Part shown: piece by piece, positions 33,470 through 41,706 of the stretch
How positions within the stretch are numbered: the first letter of the stretch is position 1
Layout: the number at the start of each line of letters is the position of its first letter
From: an uncultured Bacteroidales bacterium
Lineage (GTDB): Bacteria > Bacteroidota > Bacteroidia > Bacteroidales > Paludibacteraceae
NCBI GenBank assembly: GCA_902778935.1
Contig: CACYZT010000002.1
Span: forward strand, 248,001 to 312,000
Length of the DNA: 64,000 nucleotides
Reading direction: 5' to 3'
Translations under genes and position numbers: made by a program
The notes under the pieces: generated by a model
Told to the model about the DNA's origin: nothing
Databases searched by the model: none
The model's input: only the letters and a program-made list of their open reading frames with translations

Positions 33470-34219
33470 TCAGCCGTTGTACTTATACCATTCGATTGCT
33501 TTCTCGAGGTCATCGGGCGTGTCGATGCCGATAGTCAGCTGTTCGGTAACGCCTACGCGGATATGATAGCCGTTCTCCAGCCAGCGCAGCTGCTCCAGCC
33601 GCTCCGCCAACTCCAGCGGGCTTTGCTCGAGCTTCGTTATTTGCTCGAGGACATCGGCGCGATAGGCATAAATGCCTATGTGACGATAATGACTGCCGTC
33701 GGCGCAGGCAATGACCTTGCGGCTAAACATCTTCGCTTCGCCCGTCGCCTTGTCCCACTCCACTTTCGGCGTGTTGGGATTCTCGAGGTCCGCGGCGCTG
33801 TCCTTGTCCGTGAACGGCCGCACGAGCGTCGCTATCTGCGTATCCGGCGCATCAAAACAAGCCATCAGCGCCTCTATCTGCTCCGGCTGGATAAAGGGCT
33901 CGTCGCCCTGGATATTGATGATGACGGTGTCGGTGTCGTTCTGCTCGCGCCAGGTGGGCGTCGTGATGGCCATATAGGCCTCCAGACAACGGTCGGTTCC
34001 ACATTTATGGTCAGGGCGCGTCATGACGACTTTTCCGCCGAAGGCCTCTACGGTATCATAGATGCGGTCGTCATCGGTCGCCACAAGCACGGTGTCCAAG
34101 GCTTTGCTCGCCTGCTCATAGACACGACGGATGACCGTCTTTCCGCATATCTCCGCCAGCGGCTTACCCGGGAAGCGGGTCGAACCGTATCGCGCCGGTA
34201 TGATTCCAATAAATTTCAT
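33470..34219 (-). CDS. kdsB: 3-deoxy-manno-octulosonate cytidylyltransferase
   Basis: Activates Kdo as CMP-Kdo for lipid A core synthesis. 249 residues. IIPARYGSTRFPGKPL (nucleotide loop) is at residues 5-20, and INIQGDEPFI, HIGIYAYR and IDTPDDLE are the other family motifs. It follows mfd by 3 bases and is probably translated from the mfd transcript. Confidence 0.96.
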   Translation of the reverse strand: MKFIGIIPARYGSTRFPGKPLAEICGKTVIRRVYEQASKALDTVLVATDDDRIYDTVEAFGGKVVMTRPDHKCGTDRCLEAYMAITTPTWREQNDTDTVIINIQGDEPFIQPEQIEALMACFDAPDTQIATLVRPFTDKDSAADLENPNTPKVEWDKATGEAKMFSRKVIACADGSHYRHIGIYAYRADVLEQITKLEQSPLELAERLEQLRWLENGYHIRVGVTEQLTIGIDTPDDLEKAIEWYKYNG

Positions 34220-34222
34220 ATT

Positions 34223-37200
34223 TTACAATTCGTTCTTTTCTATTTTCGAGAGGAGCGTGATGGCTCCGTTAATTGTCTTCACATTCGAGATGGTGACCAT
34301 CCGTCGGCCGGTCGGTACGCCTTTCTTGTCTTTCTCTTCGTGCAGCAGGCACCGTTCGGGTCGCGTCACAGCGTACTGAACGATATTGCCGAACTGCTCG
34401 GACTGCCAGTACGCATCTTTGTGCTGCACGAGATACATGGTCATGCGCTCGCCTTTGAGCAAAATCTTCTCGATGCCCAGCCGGCAGCAGAGCCAGCGCA
34501 GGCGCACGACGCTCAGCAGTTCTTCCGCAGGTTCCGGCAGCGCACCGAAGCGGTCTATGAGCCGCCTACGGAAGGCATCCATCTGCTCCTCGCTGCGCAG
34601 GCTGTCCAGCTCGCGGTAGAGTGTGATACGCTCGCTGATATTCGCGATATAGTCCGTCGGGAAACAGATTGGCAGGTCGGTCTCTAGCTGCGAATCGCTG
34701 CACCAGAGATGCTTGCCATCATTGAGCGAAGCGCTCATTTCATCATTTGCATCATTGAGCGAAGCGCCCATTTCTTCTTTCAATTCCTCGACGGCTTCGT
34801 TCAATATCCGCTGGTAGGTCTCGTAGCCCAGGTCGGCAATGAATCCCGACTGCTCGGCGCCTAACATGTTTCCCGCGCCGCGGATGTCGAGGTCCTGCAT
34901 CGCGAGGTTGAATCCCGCTCCGAGTTCGGCGAAGGTGCTTAAGGCCTCCAACCGTCTCCGGGCATCGTCCGTCAGCAGCTCTTTCTCCGGCGCGATGAGG
35001 TAACAGTACGCTTTGCGGTTCGACCGTCCCACGCGTCCGCGCAGCTGATGCAGGTCCGCCAGACCGTACTTGTTGGCGCTGAAGATGAGTATCGTGTTCA
35101 CATTCGGGATGTCTACGCCGGACTCGATGATGGTCGTCGAGAGCAGGATATCGTAGTCGTAATTGATGAACGCTTCGAGCCGTTCTTCCATCTCGGCAGC
35201 CGGCAGCTGGCCGTGGGCGATGACGATACGCGCATCGGGGCAGAGCTTGCGAATCTTGTTCTCGATACGCGGTAACATCTCGATGCGGTTGTTGACGATG
35301 AACACCTGTCCGTTGCGCTCCAACTCCAGTTCGATAGCCTCTTTGATGATATCCTCGTCATCGACGGTAATGAGTTCGGTCTGCACGGGATAGCGGTTCG
35401 GCGGCGGCGTGGTCATGATACTCAGGTCACGCGCTCCGAGGAGCGAGAACTGAAGGGTTCGCGGGATAGGCGTAGCCGTAAGCGTGAGCACATCGATGTT
35501 CGCGCGAAGCGATTTGAGTTTCTCTTTGGCTGCCACGCCGAATTTCTGTTCCTCATCGATGATGAGCAGACCGAGGTCATGCCATTTGACCGTTTTGCCG
35601 ATCAGTTTGTGCGTACCGATAAGGATGTCTATCTTACCTGCCTCGAGGTCATCGAGGGTCTGTTTGATTTCTTTCGGACTCTTCAACCGGCTGAGGTACT
35701 CGATGCGCACAGGCAGGTTCTTCATTCGCTCGGAGAAAGTGTTATAGTGCTGCAGCGCGAGTACGGTGGTCGGTACGAGCACGGCTACCTGTTTGCCGTC
35801 CGAGGCAACCTTGAATGCCGCACGCATAGCCACTTCGGTCTTGCCGAATCCCACATCGCCGCAGACGAGTCGGTCCATCGGCATCGGACTCTCGAGGTCG
35901 CGCTTCACATCCGCCGTCGCTTTCGCCTGGTCCGGCGTGTCTTCATAGAGGAATGAAGCCTCCAGCTCGTGCTGCATGTATCCGTCCGGCGAATAGGCGA
36001 ACCCTTTCTGCTGCTTGCGCGTCGCATACAGACGGATGAGGTCACGTGCTATATCCTTCACTTTGTCCTTCGTCCGCTCTTTGAGCCGCTCCCAAGCACC
36101 CGAACCCAGCCTTGCGATGGTCGGTTCGGAACCTTCACGGCCTTTGTACTTACTGATACGGTGGAGGTTATGAATAGAGACGAACACGTTAGCTCCGTCG
36201 CGGTAGTTGAGTTTGATCATCTCCTGCGGTTTGCCGTTAACCGGTGTAGTGACGAGTCCGCCGAACTTAGCGATACCGTGGTCGGAATGAACCACATAAT
36301 CGCCTATCTGCAGCTGGTTAATCTCACGCAAGGTGATGATTGCTTTGCCGCGACGCGCGTTCTCGCTACCCATCGACACGCGGTGGTAACGCTCGAAAAT
36401 CTGATGGTCGGTATAGCAGCAAATCTTCAGTCCCCTGTCCACGAATCCCTCATGCAGCGAGGCGTTGATGCCGGTGAAGGAGACCGCCGCTTCGCTGACA
36501 GACTCAAAGATAGCCGAAAGTCGGTCGAGTTGTTTCTGCTGCTCGGCAAGGATATAAATCGTGTAGCCCTCTTCGATATGCTTGCGCAGGTCGTCCGTGA
36601 GCAGGTCGAACTGCTTGTGGAACACCGGTTGCGGCATGATATCAAAGGCTATCTTCGTGTGCTCGACAAACGTGCTCTTGTCCGCCATCTCGATGGTCCG
36701 TCTGTCCGTCAGAGCGCCGCCTGTGAACTGGAGGCCGTCCCATTTGAAGGATACCAGCGTCCAGTCATTGGACACCCATACCGTGTCTGCCGACAAATAA
36801 TCGACTATAGACGGTCCTACAGGCGAAGCCGGTCTGTCAGCGCCAGCGGTCTGTGCTCTGTCAGGCGAAGCCGGTCTGTCAGCGTTAGCGGTCTGTGTTC
36901 TGTCAGGCGAAGCCGGTCCAACAAGGTCGGCTCGTTCGACCTTGTTCTTCGACAGCTGGTCCTCTATATCGAACTCGCGGATACTCTCTATCTCATCGCC
37001 GAAGAAATCCAGACGGAAAGGTATGTCGTGGCCGTAACTGTAGATATCGACAATCGAACCGCGAACGGCATACTGGCCCGGTTGGAACACAAAGTCCACG
37101 CGCTCAAAGCCCAAGTCCGAGAGCTGTGCAGCCAGTTCCGACTGCTGAATCTCCTGACCGACAGTCAACTGAAAACTGACCGCCGAGAGCCGTTCTTTCT

Positions 37201-37627
37201 CCGGCACTTCCTCTGCTACCGCCTCCGGATAGGTCACCACGATGAGCCTTTCCTCCGCCCGTTCACTCGTTAAAGCCGTCAGGCACTCCGTGCGCTGGAT
37301 AAGCGCCGCATCGTCCGTCGTACGTCTCCGTTTGCTGCTCGGAAAGAAGAAAACTTGGTCCGTCTGCAACGACCCTCTGTCAGGCGTAGCCGGTCTGTCA
37401 GCACCAGCGGTCAGCGACCGCAGGTCGCTATACATATACTGCGCAGCCTCCGCATTGTCCATCACTATAAATAAACGCTGCGTGAGCGCGCTGAGCGCGA
37501 GCGCGCGTGCGGACGCACGCAAAACCGACACTAACACATGTCTGTCCTGCGTACCGCTCACCATTCGCTGTAAACTCTTCACTTCCGGATGGTGGCCGAA
37601 CAATATGTTCAAATCTCCGATTTGCAT
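34223..37627 (-). CDS. mfd: transcription-repair coupling factor Mfd
   Basis: DNA translocase that removes stalled RNA polymerase and recruits UvrA. 1134 residues. It has an N-terminal UvrB-like region, an RNA-polymerase-interacting domain (QIGDYVVHSDHGIAKFGGL), a RecG-like helicase with Walker A DVGFGKTEV and DEEQKFG, and a C-terminal TRCF domain. Three repeat insertions are unusual. They are residues near 68-82 (AGADRPATPDRGS), near 237-273 (a 14-residue unit DRPASPDRAQTAGA repeated 2.4 times) and near 952-970 (MGASLNDAND then MSASLND). All keep the frame and fall where the protein can plausibly form loops. Confidence 0.96.
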   Translation of the reverse strand: MQIGDLNILFGHHPEVKSLQRMVSGTQDRHVLVSVLRASARALALSALTQRLFIVMDNAEAAQYMYSDLRSLTAGADRPATPDRGSLQTDQVFFFPSSKRRRTTDDAALIQRTECLTALTSERAEERLIVVTYPEAVAEEVPEKERLSAVSFQLTVGQEIQQSELAAQLSDLGFERVDFVFQPGQYAVRGSIVDIYSYGHDIPFRLDFFGDEIESIREFDIEDQLSKNKVERADLVGPASPDRTQTANADRPASPDRAQTAGADRPASPVGPSIVDYLSADTVWVSNDWTLVSFKWDGLQFTGGALTDRRTIEMADKSTFVEHTKIAFDIMPQPVFHKQFDLLTDDLRKHIEEGYTIYILAEQQKQLDRLSAIFESVSEAAVSFTGINASLHEGFVDRGLKICCYTDHQIFERYHRVSMGSENARRGKAIITLREINQLQIGDYVVHSDHGIAKFGGLVTTPVNGKPQEMIKLNYRDGANVFVSIHNLHRISKYKGREGSEPTIARLGSGAWERLKERTKDKVKDIARDLIRLYATRKQQKGFAYSPDGYMQHELEASFLYEDTPDQAKATADVKRDLESPMPMDRLVCGDVGFGKTEVAMRAAFKVASDGKQVAVLVPTTVLALQHYNTFSERMKNLPVRIEYLSRLKSPKEIKQTLDDLEAGKIDILIGTHKLIGKTVKWHDLGLLIIDEEQKFGVAAKEKLKSLRANIDVLTLTATPIPRTLQFSLLGARDLSIMTTPPPNRYPVQTELITVDDEDIIKEAIELELERNGQVFIVNNRIEMLPRIENKIRKLCPDARIVIAHGQLPAAEMEERLEAFINYDYDILLSTTIIESGVDIPNVNTILIFSANKYGLADLHQLRGRVGRSNRKAYCYLIAPEKELLTDDARRRLEALSTFAELGAGFNLAMQDLDIRGAGNMLGAEQSGFIADLGYETYQRILNEAVEELKEEMGASLNDANDEMSASLNDGKHLWCSDSQLETDLPICFPTDYIANISERITLYRELDSLRSEEQMDAFRRRLIDRFGALPEPAEELLSVVRLRWLCCRLGIEKILLKGERMTMYLVQHKDAYWQSEQFGNIVQYAVTRPERCLLHEEKDKKGVPTGRRMVTISNVKTINGAITLLSKIEKNEL
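34717..34774. repeat. 33-bp tandem repeat inside mfd (1.8 copies)
   Basis: CATCATTGAGCGAAGCGCTC opens the first unit (34717-34749); a second, partial unit starts at 34750. The core GAGC-GAA-GCGCTC is self-complementary. Unit length of 11 codons keeps the reading frame. Confidence 0.8.
36811..36919. repeat. 42-bp tandem repeat inside mfd (2.4 copies)
   Basis: Units start at 36821, 36863 and 36905 with AGGCGAAGCCGGTCTGTCAG. Each contains the GGC-GAA-GCC mini-hairpin and GGTCTGTCAG. Units differ at only two positions, so duplication is recent. Confidence 0.85.
37377..37430. repeat. dispersed hairpin element in the mfd N-terminus
   Basis: CTGTCAGGCGTAGCCGGTCT (37377-37396) is identical to part of the TrmH-family gene (50630-50649) but read there from the opposite strand. 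It is followed by GTCAGCACCAGCGGTCAG. Confidence 0.85.
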
Positions 37628-37658
37628 GCGCGTAGTACCGCATATTACAAAAAGTTTG

Positions 37659-37689
37659 CAAAGGTACGAAAAAAAAATGGAATATGCAA
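37659..37689 (-). promoter_or_regulatory. promoter of mfd-kdsB
   Basis: Minus strand: TTG (37689-37687), 20 bases, TACCTTTG (37666-37659). The leader is about 25 nt. Confidence 0.8.
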
Positions 37690-37721
37690 TATTTTTAACA
37701 AAAAAAATTCAAAATCACGGG

Positions 37722-37753
37722 ATATATACGCAGTATATATAGGGTAAGGTGGG
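37722..37753. repeat. ATATATAC/GTATATAT palindrome plus GGTAAGGTGGG
   Basis: Perfect 8-bp arms (37722-37729 and 37733-37740) around GCA, then AGGGTAAGGTGGG. It lies 32 bp upstream of the mfd -33 box. A close copy lies at 54412. Confidence 0.75.
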
Positions 37754-37766
37754 ATACGGTATTACC

Positions 37767-37814
37767 CTTACTTACCTCTTATTCGCCCCTTAGTTGAGTC
37801 TTAGTTTAATCTTG
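37767..37814 (+). repeat. 11-bp periodic array C (CTTA every 11 bp)
   Basis: CTTA at 37767, 37778, 37789 and 37800, and CTTG at 37811, exactly 11 bp apart. The clearest units are TTAGTTGAGTC and TTAGTTTAATC. It is intergenic between the mfd promoter and the terminator at 37823. Confidence 0.75.
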
Positions 37815-37822
37815 CATGAGGA

Positions 37823-37848
37823 AACAAAAAGCAGACCCGAAGGTCTGC
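37823..37848 (-). terminator. intrinsic terminator of the secreted-protein gene
   Basis: GCAGACC (37831-37837), loop CGAA, GGTCTGC (37842-37848). On the minus strand the stem is followed by TTTTTGTTT. Confidence 0.88.
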
Positions 37849-37873
37849 CTTTGTTGTGTTCGAACGGATGTTC

Positions 37874-38947
37874 TTACTTCACTTCTGCACCAAGAGCGTT
37901 GAACAACTTACCCTCGCGCTCGATAACCAACTGACCGTTCACGATGCGCTTAACCGCCTTGGTTGCTGCTTCGGTATTGTCGATAGCGGTAGCCGTCGGA
38001 TAGGTAACAGACAGTACATTCGATTCATAAGTCCAAGTAAATGTATAGTCACCGGTTTTATCTACTGCTATAGTCAGATTGTCGCTGCCAGCCACTACTT
38101 CGTGCGATGCCGAATTACGAGTAAACTCTGCGCCATTCGACACCCACGTACCATCTTTCTTGACGCCAAACTCATAATTACCAGCCTGCAAATCGTACAA
38201 GGTCAAAGAAGCGGTTTCATTATTTCCATCGATTTCGAATTCGTAGGTATCTACCCATACACCGGTAAAATTGCCATGAAGTTTAATCGTCGGAACAACA
38301 ACTACGTCTTCTTTCTTCTCTGCATTTGCCGTAACTTCATATGTATATGGATTGAATGTAATTGTCACATCATATTTGCCATCTTCTGCTATCGATAATG
38401 TAGCATTACCCTTCGGCCAAGCGGCATTCCAACCATTATCATGATTAGCAACAATTCTATATTCAATAGATCCAGCTGTGAGAGCAACGCCACTTTTGGT
38501 GAATGTATAAACATCATTAGCGTAAATCATGTCATTCTCAGCATGGATGCCCCAGCTATAACCAAATAACGGTTCACTACCACCGGAAACAGTTACATGA
38601 GAAAAAGCAAATGTAGAATAAGTACTTGCATTAAAAGTAAACAACACGCTTGATGCTCCATTTGGCATATAACACCATTGGTTTTGAGCAGGATAAGACG
38701 GATTCCAGTCATGATTCATGCAAACCTTATATTGAACACTTCATTCAGCGTCCAAAGCAGAAAAATCCTTTACCAGTTTCCAATAATCAGTCTCGCCAAT
38801 TTGTACCATGTCATTGTCCTCGGCCGTTGTAGACCATTCCACGCCAAGAATAGCAGCATTATTTCCCGCTACAGTCCACGTGTCAGCAAACATACTTACG
38901 CTAAAGAGCGCGATTACAAAAAGAGAAAAAATCTTTTTCATAAACAT
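37874..38947 (-). pseudogene. secreted protein interrupted by an in-frame TGA
   Basis: Two open stretches in the same frame (38947-38744 and 38740-37874) are separated only by TGA at 38743-38741. Reading through gives about 357 residues. It has a signal peptide (KIFSLFVIALFSVSMFA), then WKLVKDFSALDAE-stop-SVQYKVCMNHDWNPSYP. Next come beta-sandwich modules like the starch- or glycan-binding SusE-type domains (YKVCMNHDW, EFGVKKDGTW), and the tail GQLVIEREGKLFNALGAEVK. The TGA stands where a Gly (GGA) would fit. The promoter, terminator and rest of the frame are intact, so the nonsense change is recent or a sequence error. Confidence 0.75.
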
Positions 38948-39011
38948 TAGATTTAATAAAATTTTAATTGTTAATTATTTGTTAATTTGTTTGTTTTCAC
39001 AAAAACGGGTG

Positions 39012-39042
39012 CAAAGGTACAAAAAATAAACGACATATGCAA
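39012..39042 (-). promoter_or_regulatory. promoter of the interrupted secreted-protein gene
   Basis: Minus strand: TTG (39042-39040), 20 bases, TACCTTTG (39019-39012). Leader about 60 nt. Confidence 0.78.
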
Positions 39043-39088
39043 AATAAATTGTTCATTTTTTAAAAAAGTAAAAAAAGGCTCTCTTTTG

Positions 39089-39240
39089 TTTGGTAATTCG
39101 AATTTGTTGTTGTACCTTCGACCTCCTCCCCCATATAGATGGGGACCCCTTCGAAGGTACGTCCGCACTTTCGTGCAAACAACAATCTTTTTAGCACAAA
39201 ACTACGCTTGTGCGGGCACAGACGATATTTTTTTGCTAAA
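39089..39240 (+). ncRNA. possible small RNA with strong stem-loops
   Basis: TTTG (39089-39092), 20 bases, TACCTTCG (39113-39120) is a near-perfect promoter (C for T at one position). The downstream sequence has no coding frame of note but has GTACCTTCGA/TCGAAGGTAC (39112-39121, 39151-39160), CCCC/GGGG inside it, and GCACAA/TTGTGC further on, ending in a T-rich stretch. It lies between two divergent promoters and belongs to neither gene. Alternatively the inverted repeat is a DNA-level element. Confidence 0.35.
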
Positions 39241-39244
39241 AACC

Positions 39245-39275
39245 TTGTATATTTGAAAAATTTGTTGTACCTTTG
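39245..39275 (+). promoter_or_regulatory. promoter of sulP
   Basis: TTG (39245-39247), 20 bases, TACCTTTG (39268-39275). The ATG at 39284 lies only about 2 nt after the expected start, so the mRNA is leaderless or nearly so. Confidence 0.8.
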
Positions 39276-39283
39276 CGCCGGAA

Positions 39284-41029
39284 ATGAGTGAGAAGTATTC
39301 AATTAGAGACGTTTTTGCGCCGAAGTTGTTCCAAACGCTGAAGAACTACAGCGGTGCGCAGTTTGGTCAAGACGCGCTGGCGGGCGTGATAGTAGGTATC
39401 GTGGCGATACCTCTGGCTATCGCGTTCGGTATCTCTTCGGGCGTAGGCCCAACAGAAGGTTTAGTGACGGCAATCATTGCCGGTTTGTTGATTTCGCTGT
39501 TTGGCGGCAGTAAGGTACAGATAGGCGGTCCGACAGGCGCCTTCATCGTCATCATCTACGGCATCATCCAGGAGTTCGGTTTGGCGGGCCTGATGATTGC
39601 TACTGTGATGGCTGGTATATTACTGATTATCATGGGTTTCGCCAAACTCGGTTCGGTCATCAAGTTTGTTCCCTACCCCGTCATCGTCGGCTTCACAGCC
39701 GGTATAGCGTTGACGATTTTTTCGACGCAGATGAACGATTTCTTCGGCCTCGGACTGAAAGATGTGCCGGCGAACTTCATCGACAAATGGGTGTTCTACG
39801 CACAGCATTTCAGCGTCAACTGGTGGGCACTCGGTATCGGTGTGTTCTCGCTGCTGATATGTATCTTCATGCCGAAGATAACCAAGCGCGTACCGGGTTC
39901 GTTAGCGGCGATTATCTTAGCGACGCTCGCAGTATGGCTGCTCAAGAGTTATGCTCCGGAGAGCTGGGGTGTAGCGAGTCTGCAGACCATCAGCGACCTG
40001 TACGCCTTGCCGCACGGCATCCCTGCGCCGCATGTGCCATCCCTCGATTTGGCGGAAGGCGAGACGATGCTCAGCTTGATTCGCAAGCTCTTCCCTGCGG
40101 CATTCACAATAGCGATGTTAGGCGCCATCGAGTCGCTGCTGTCGGCGATGGTGGCGGACGGCGTGATAGGCGACAAGCATAACTCGAACACGGAGCTGAT
40201 AGCGCAAGGAATAGCGAATGTGGTGGTGCCGTTCTTCGGCGGAATACCTGCTACCGGCGCGATAGCCCGTACGATGACGAACATCAACAACGGCGGTCGC
40301 ACGCCTGTCGCGGGCGTCGTACACGCGATCGTACTATTATTAGTACTGCTGTTCCTCGGTCAGCTGGTCGGTCTTATCCCGATGGCTTGTCTGGCGGCAG
40401 TCCTCATCATGGTGGCGTACTCGATGTCCGGATGGAAGACCATCGTAGGTCTGTTCAAGCATCGTAACCGCGATTTCTGGGTGCTGGTTATCACCTTCCT
40501 CCTGACCGTCATCTTCGACCTGACGGTAGCTATCGAAGTGGGTATCCTGTTAGCGCTCGTTCTGTTCCTCATGCGTACGAACGAACAGATACATATCCGT
40601 ACGCTGCACAATGAGATAGACCCGAACGAAGACACGGATATCCAGTCGAACCTTGAGCACCTGACCATCCCCGAAGGCGTGGAGGTCTATGAGATCGACG
40701 GCCCGTATTTCTTCGGCATCGCCAACAAATTTGACGATATCATGACACATGTGCCGAGTGAGAAATACCCGATTCGTATCATCCGAATGCGTAAGGTGCC
40801 TTTCGTCGATTCGACCGCTATGCACAACCTGTCCATGCTCATCCAGCGTTCGCACAAAGAGGGCATCACTATCATCCTCTCCGGTGTGAACGACCATGTA
40901 CACAAACAGCTGCTCATAGGCGGCATCGAGCAACAGATGGACCCGCATAACATCTGCGCGAACATCCACTTTGCCCTCCGACGCGCTCAAGACCTAATGG
41001 AAATGAGAGAGAAAGAAATTAAGAATTAA
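39284..41029 (+). CDS. SulP-family anion transporter with STAS domain
   Basis: 581 residues. About 12 transmembrane segments between 25 and 430, with the signature GGSKVQIGGPTGAFIVIIYG and PATGAIARTMTNINNGGRTP. A C-terminal STAS domain covers about 455-565 (VYEIDGPYFFGIANKFDDI, VPFVDSTAMHNL). SulP proteins carry sulfate, bicarbonate or dicarboxylates; the substrate cannot be told here. The near-leaderless start (MSEKYSIRDVF) agrees with the promoter position. Confidence 0.93.
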   Translation: MSEKYSIRDVFAPKLFQTLKNYSGAQFGQDALAGVIVGIVAIPLAIAFGISSGVGPTEGLVTAIIAGLLISLFGGSKVQIGGPTGAFIVIIYGIIQEFGLAGLMIATVMAGILLIIMGFAKLGSVIKFVPYPVIVGFTAGIALTIFSTQMNDFFGLGLKDVPANFIDKWVFYAQHFSVNWWALGIGVFSLLICIFMPKITKRVPGSLAAIILATLAVWLLKSYAPESWGVASLQTISDLYALPHGIPAPHVPSLDLAEGETMLSLIRKLFPAAFTIAMLGAIESLLSAMVADGVIGDKHNSNTELIAQGIANVVVPFFGGIPATGAIARTMTNINNGGRTPVAGVVHAIVLLLVLLFLGQLVGLIPMACLAAVLIMVAYSMSGWKTIVGLFKHRNRDFWVLVITFLLTVIFDLTVAIEVGILLALVLFLMRTNEQIHIRTLHNEIDPNEDTDIQSNLEHLTIPEGVEVYEIDGPYFFGIANKFDDIMTHVPSEKYPIRIIRMRKVPFVDSTAMHNLSMLIQRSHKEGITIILSGVNDHVHKQLLIGGIEQQMDPHNICANIHFALRRAQDLMEMREKEIKN

Positions 41030-41046
41030 AAATTAAAAATTAATAT
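41022..41046. repeat. junction phrase repeat (AATTAAAA words)
   Basis: AATTAAGAATTAAAAATTAA words after the sulP stop. Confidence 0.55.
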
Positions 41047-41075
41047 TTTTATTAACCCCTTAAAAATTTAACACT

Positions 41076-41624
41076 ATGGTAAAGAAATTTATTTGCCCGA
41101 TTTGCGGCTATGTACACGAAGGTACCGAAGCTCCCGAGCGTTGCCCTCAATGTAAACAAATCGTTGAATGGAAAGTAGCCTCCGACGACAAACTCAATTT
41201 CGTTTGCGAACACGTCCTCGGCGTGGCTAAAGACGAGAAAGACCCGATTATCGCTGAAGGTCTGCGTGCGCACTTCATGGGCGAATGTACCGAAGTAGGT
41301 CAATACCTCGCTATGGCTCGTCAGGCTGACCGCGAAGGATATCCGGAGATTGCAGAGGCTTTCCGCCGCTATGCATTCGAAGAGGCAGATCACGCTTCGC
41401 GTTTCGCTGAACTGCTCGGAGAAATCGTTTGGGACACCAAGACCAACCTCGAGAAACGAATGATGGCTGAAGCCGGCGCTTGTGAAGATAAGTTCAAAAT
41501 CGCTAAGCGTGCGAAAGAACTGAACCTCGACCCGATTCACGACTCCGTACATGAGATGGCGCGCGACGAAGCACGTCACGGCAAAGGTTTCGAAGGTCTA
41601 TACAAGCGGTACTTTGGAAAATGA
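41076..41624 (+). CDS. reverse rubrerythrin (rubredoxin domain at the N-terminus)
   Basis: 182 residues. An N-terminal rubredoxin-type iron site, CPICGYVH then CPQCKQ (about 6-27), precedes a ferritin-like diiron domain with [25 protein letters not shown] and [12 protein letters not shown]. This domain order is the reverse of classical rubrerythrin and marks the peroxide-reducing reverse rubrerythrins of anaerobes. It fits a strict or near-strict anaerobe. It stands alone between sulP and mnmA. Confidence 0.93.
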   Translation: MVKKFICPICGYVHEGTEAPERCPQCKQIVEWKVASDDKLNFVCEHVLGVAKDEKDPIIAEGLRAHFMGECTEVGQYLAMARQADREGYPEIAEAFRRYAFEEADHASRFAELLGEIVWDTKTNLEKRMMAEAGACEDKFKIAKRAKELNLDPIHDSVHEMARDEARHGKGFEGLYKRYFGK

Positions 41625-41640
41625 TTAATGATTAGTGATT

Positions 41641-41690
41641 AATGAATATTCCGTAGTTTTGTGAAACCGCTACGAAAAAAGATATTCATT
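41641..41690. terminator. long inverted repeat between converging genes, probable bidirectional terminator
   Basis: AATGAATAT (41641-41649) pairs with ATATTCATT (41682-41690), enclosing CGTAG/CTACG. It is flanked by TTAATGATTAGTG phrase words. A T run after the stem is not ideal on either strand. Confidence 0.5.
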
Positions 41691-41706
41691 ATTAATTGTT
41701 AATTAT

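Noticed and set aside
38741..38743. TGA considered as recoded codon (Gly or selenocysteine)
   Set aside because: Several genes in the window end in TGA (for example mscS and the phosphoesterase), and no SECIS-like structure or selenoprotein context is present.
38987..39302. Small open frames on both strands between the secreted-protein gene and sulP
   Set aside because: They cross two promoters and a long inverted repeat; composition is not protein-like.
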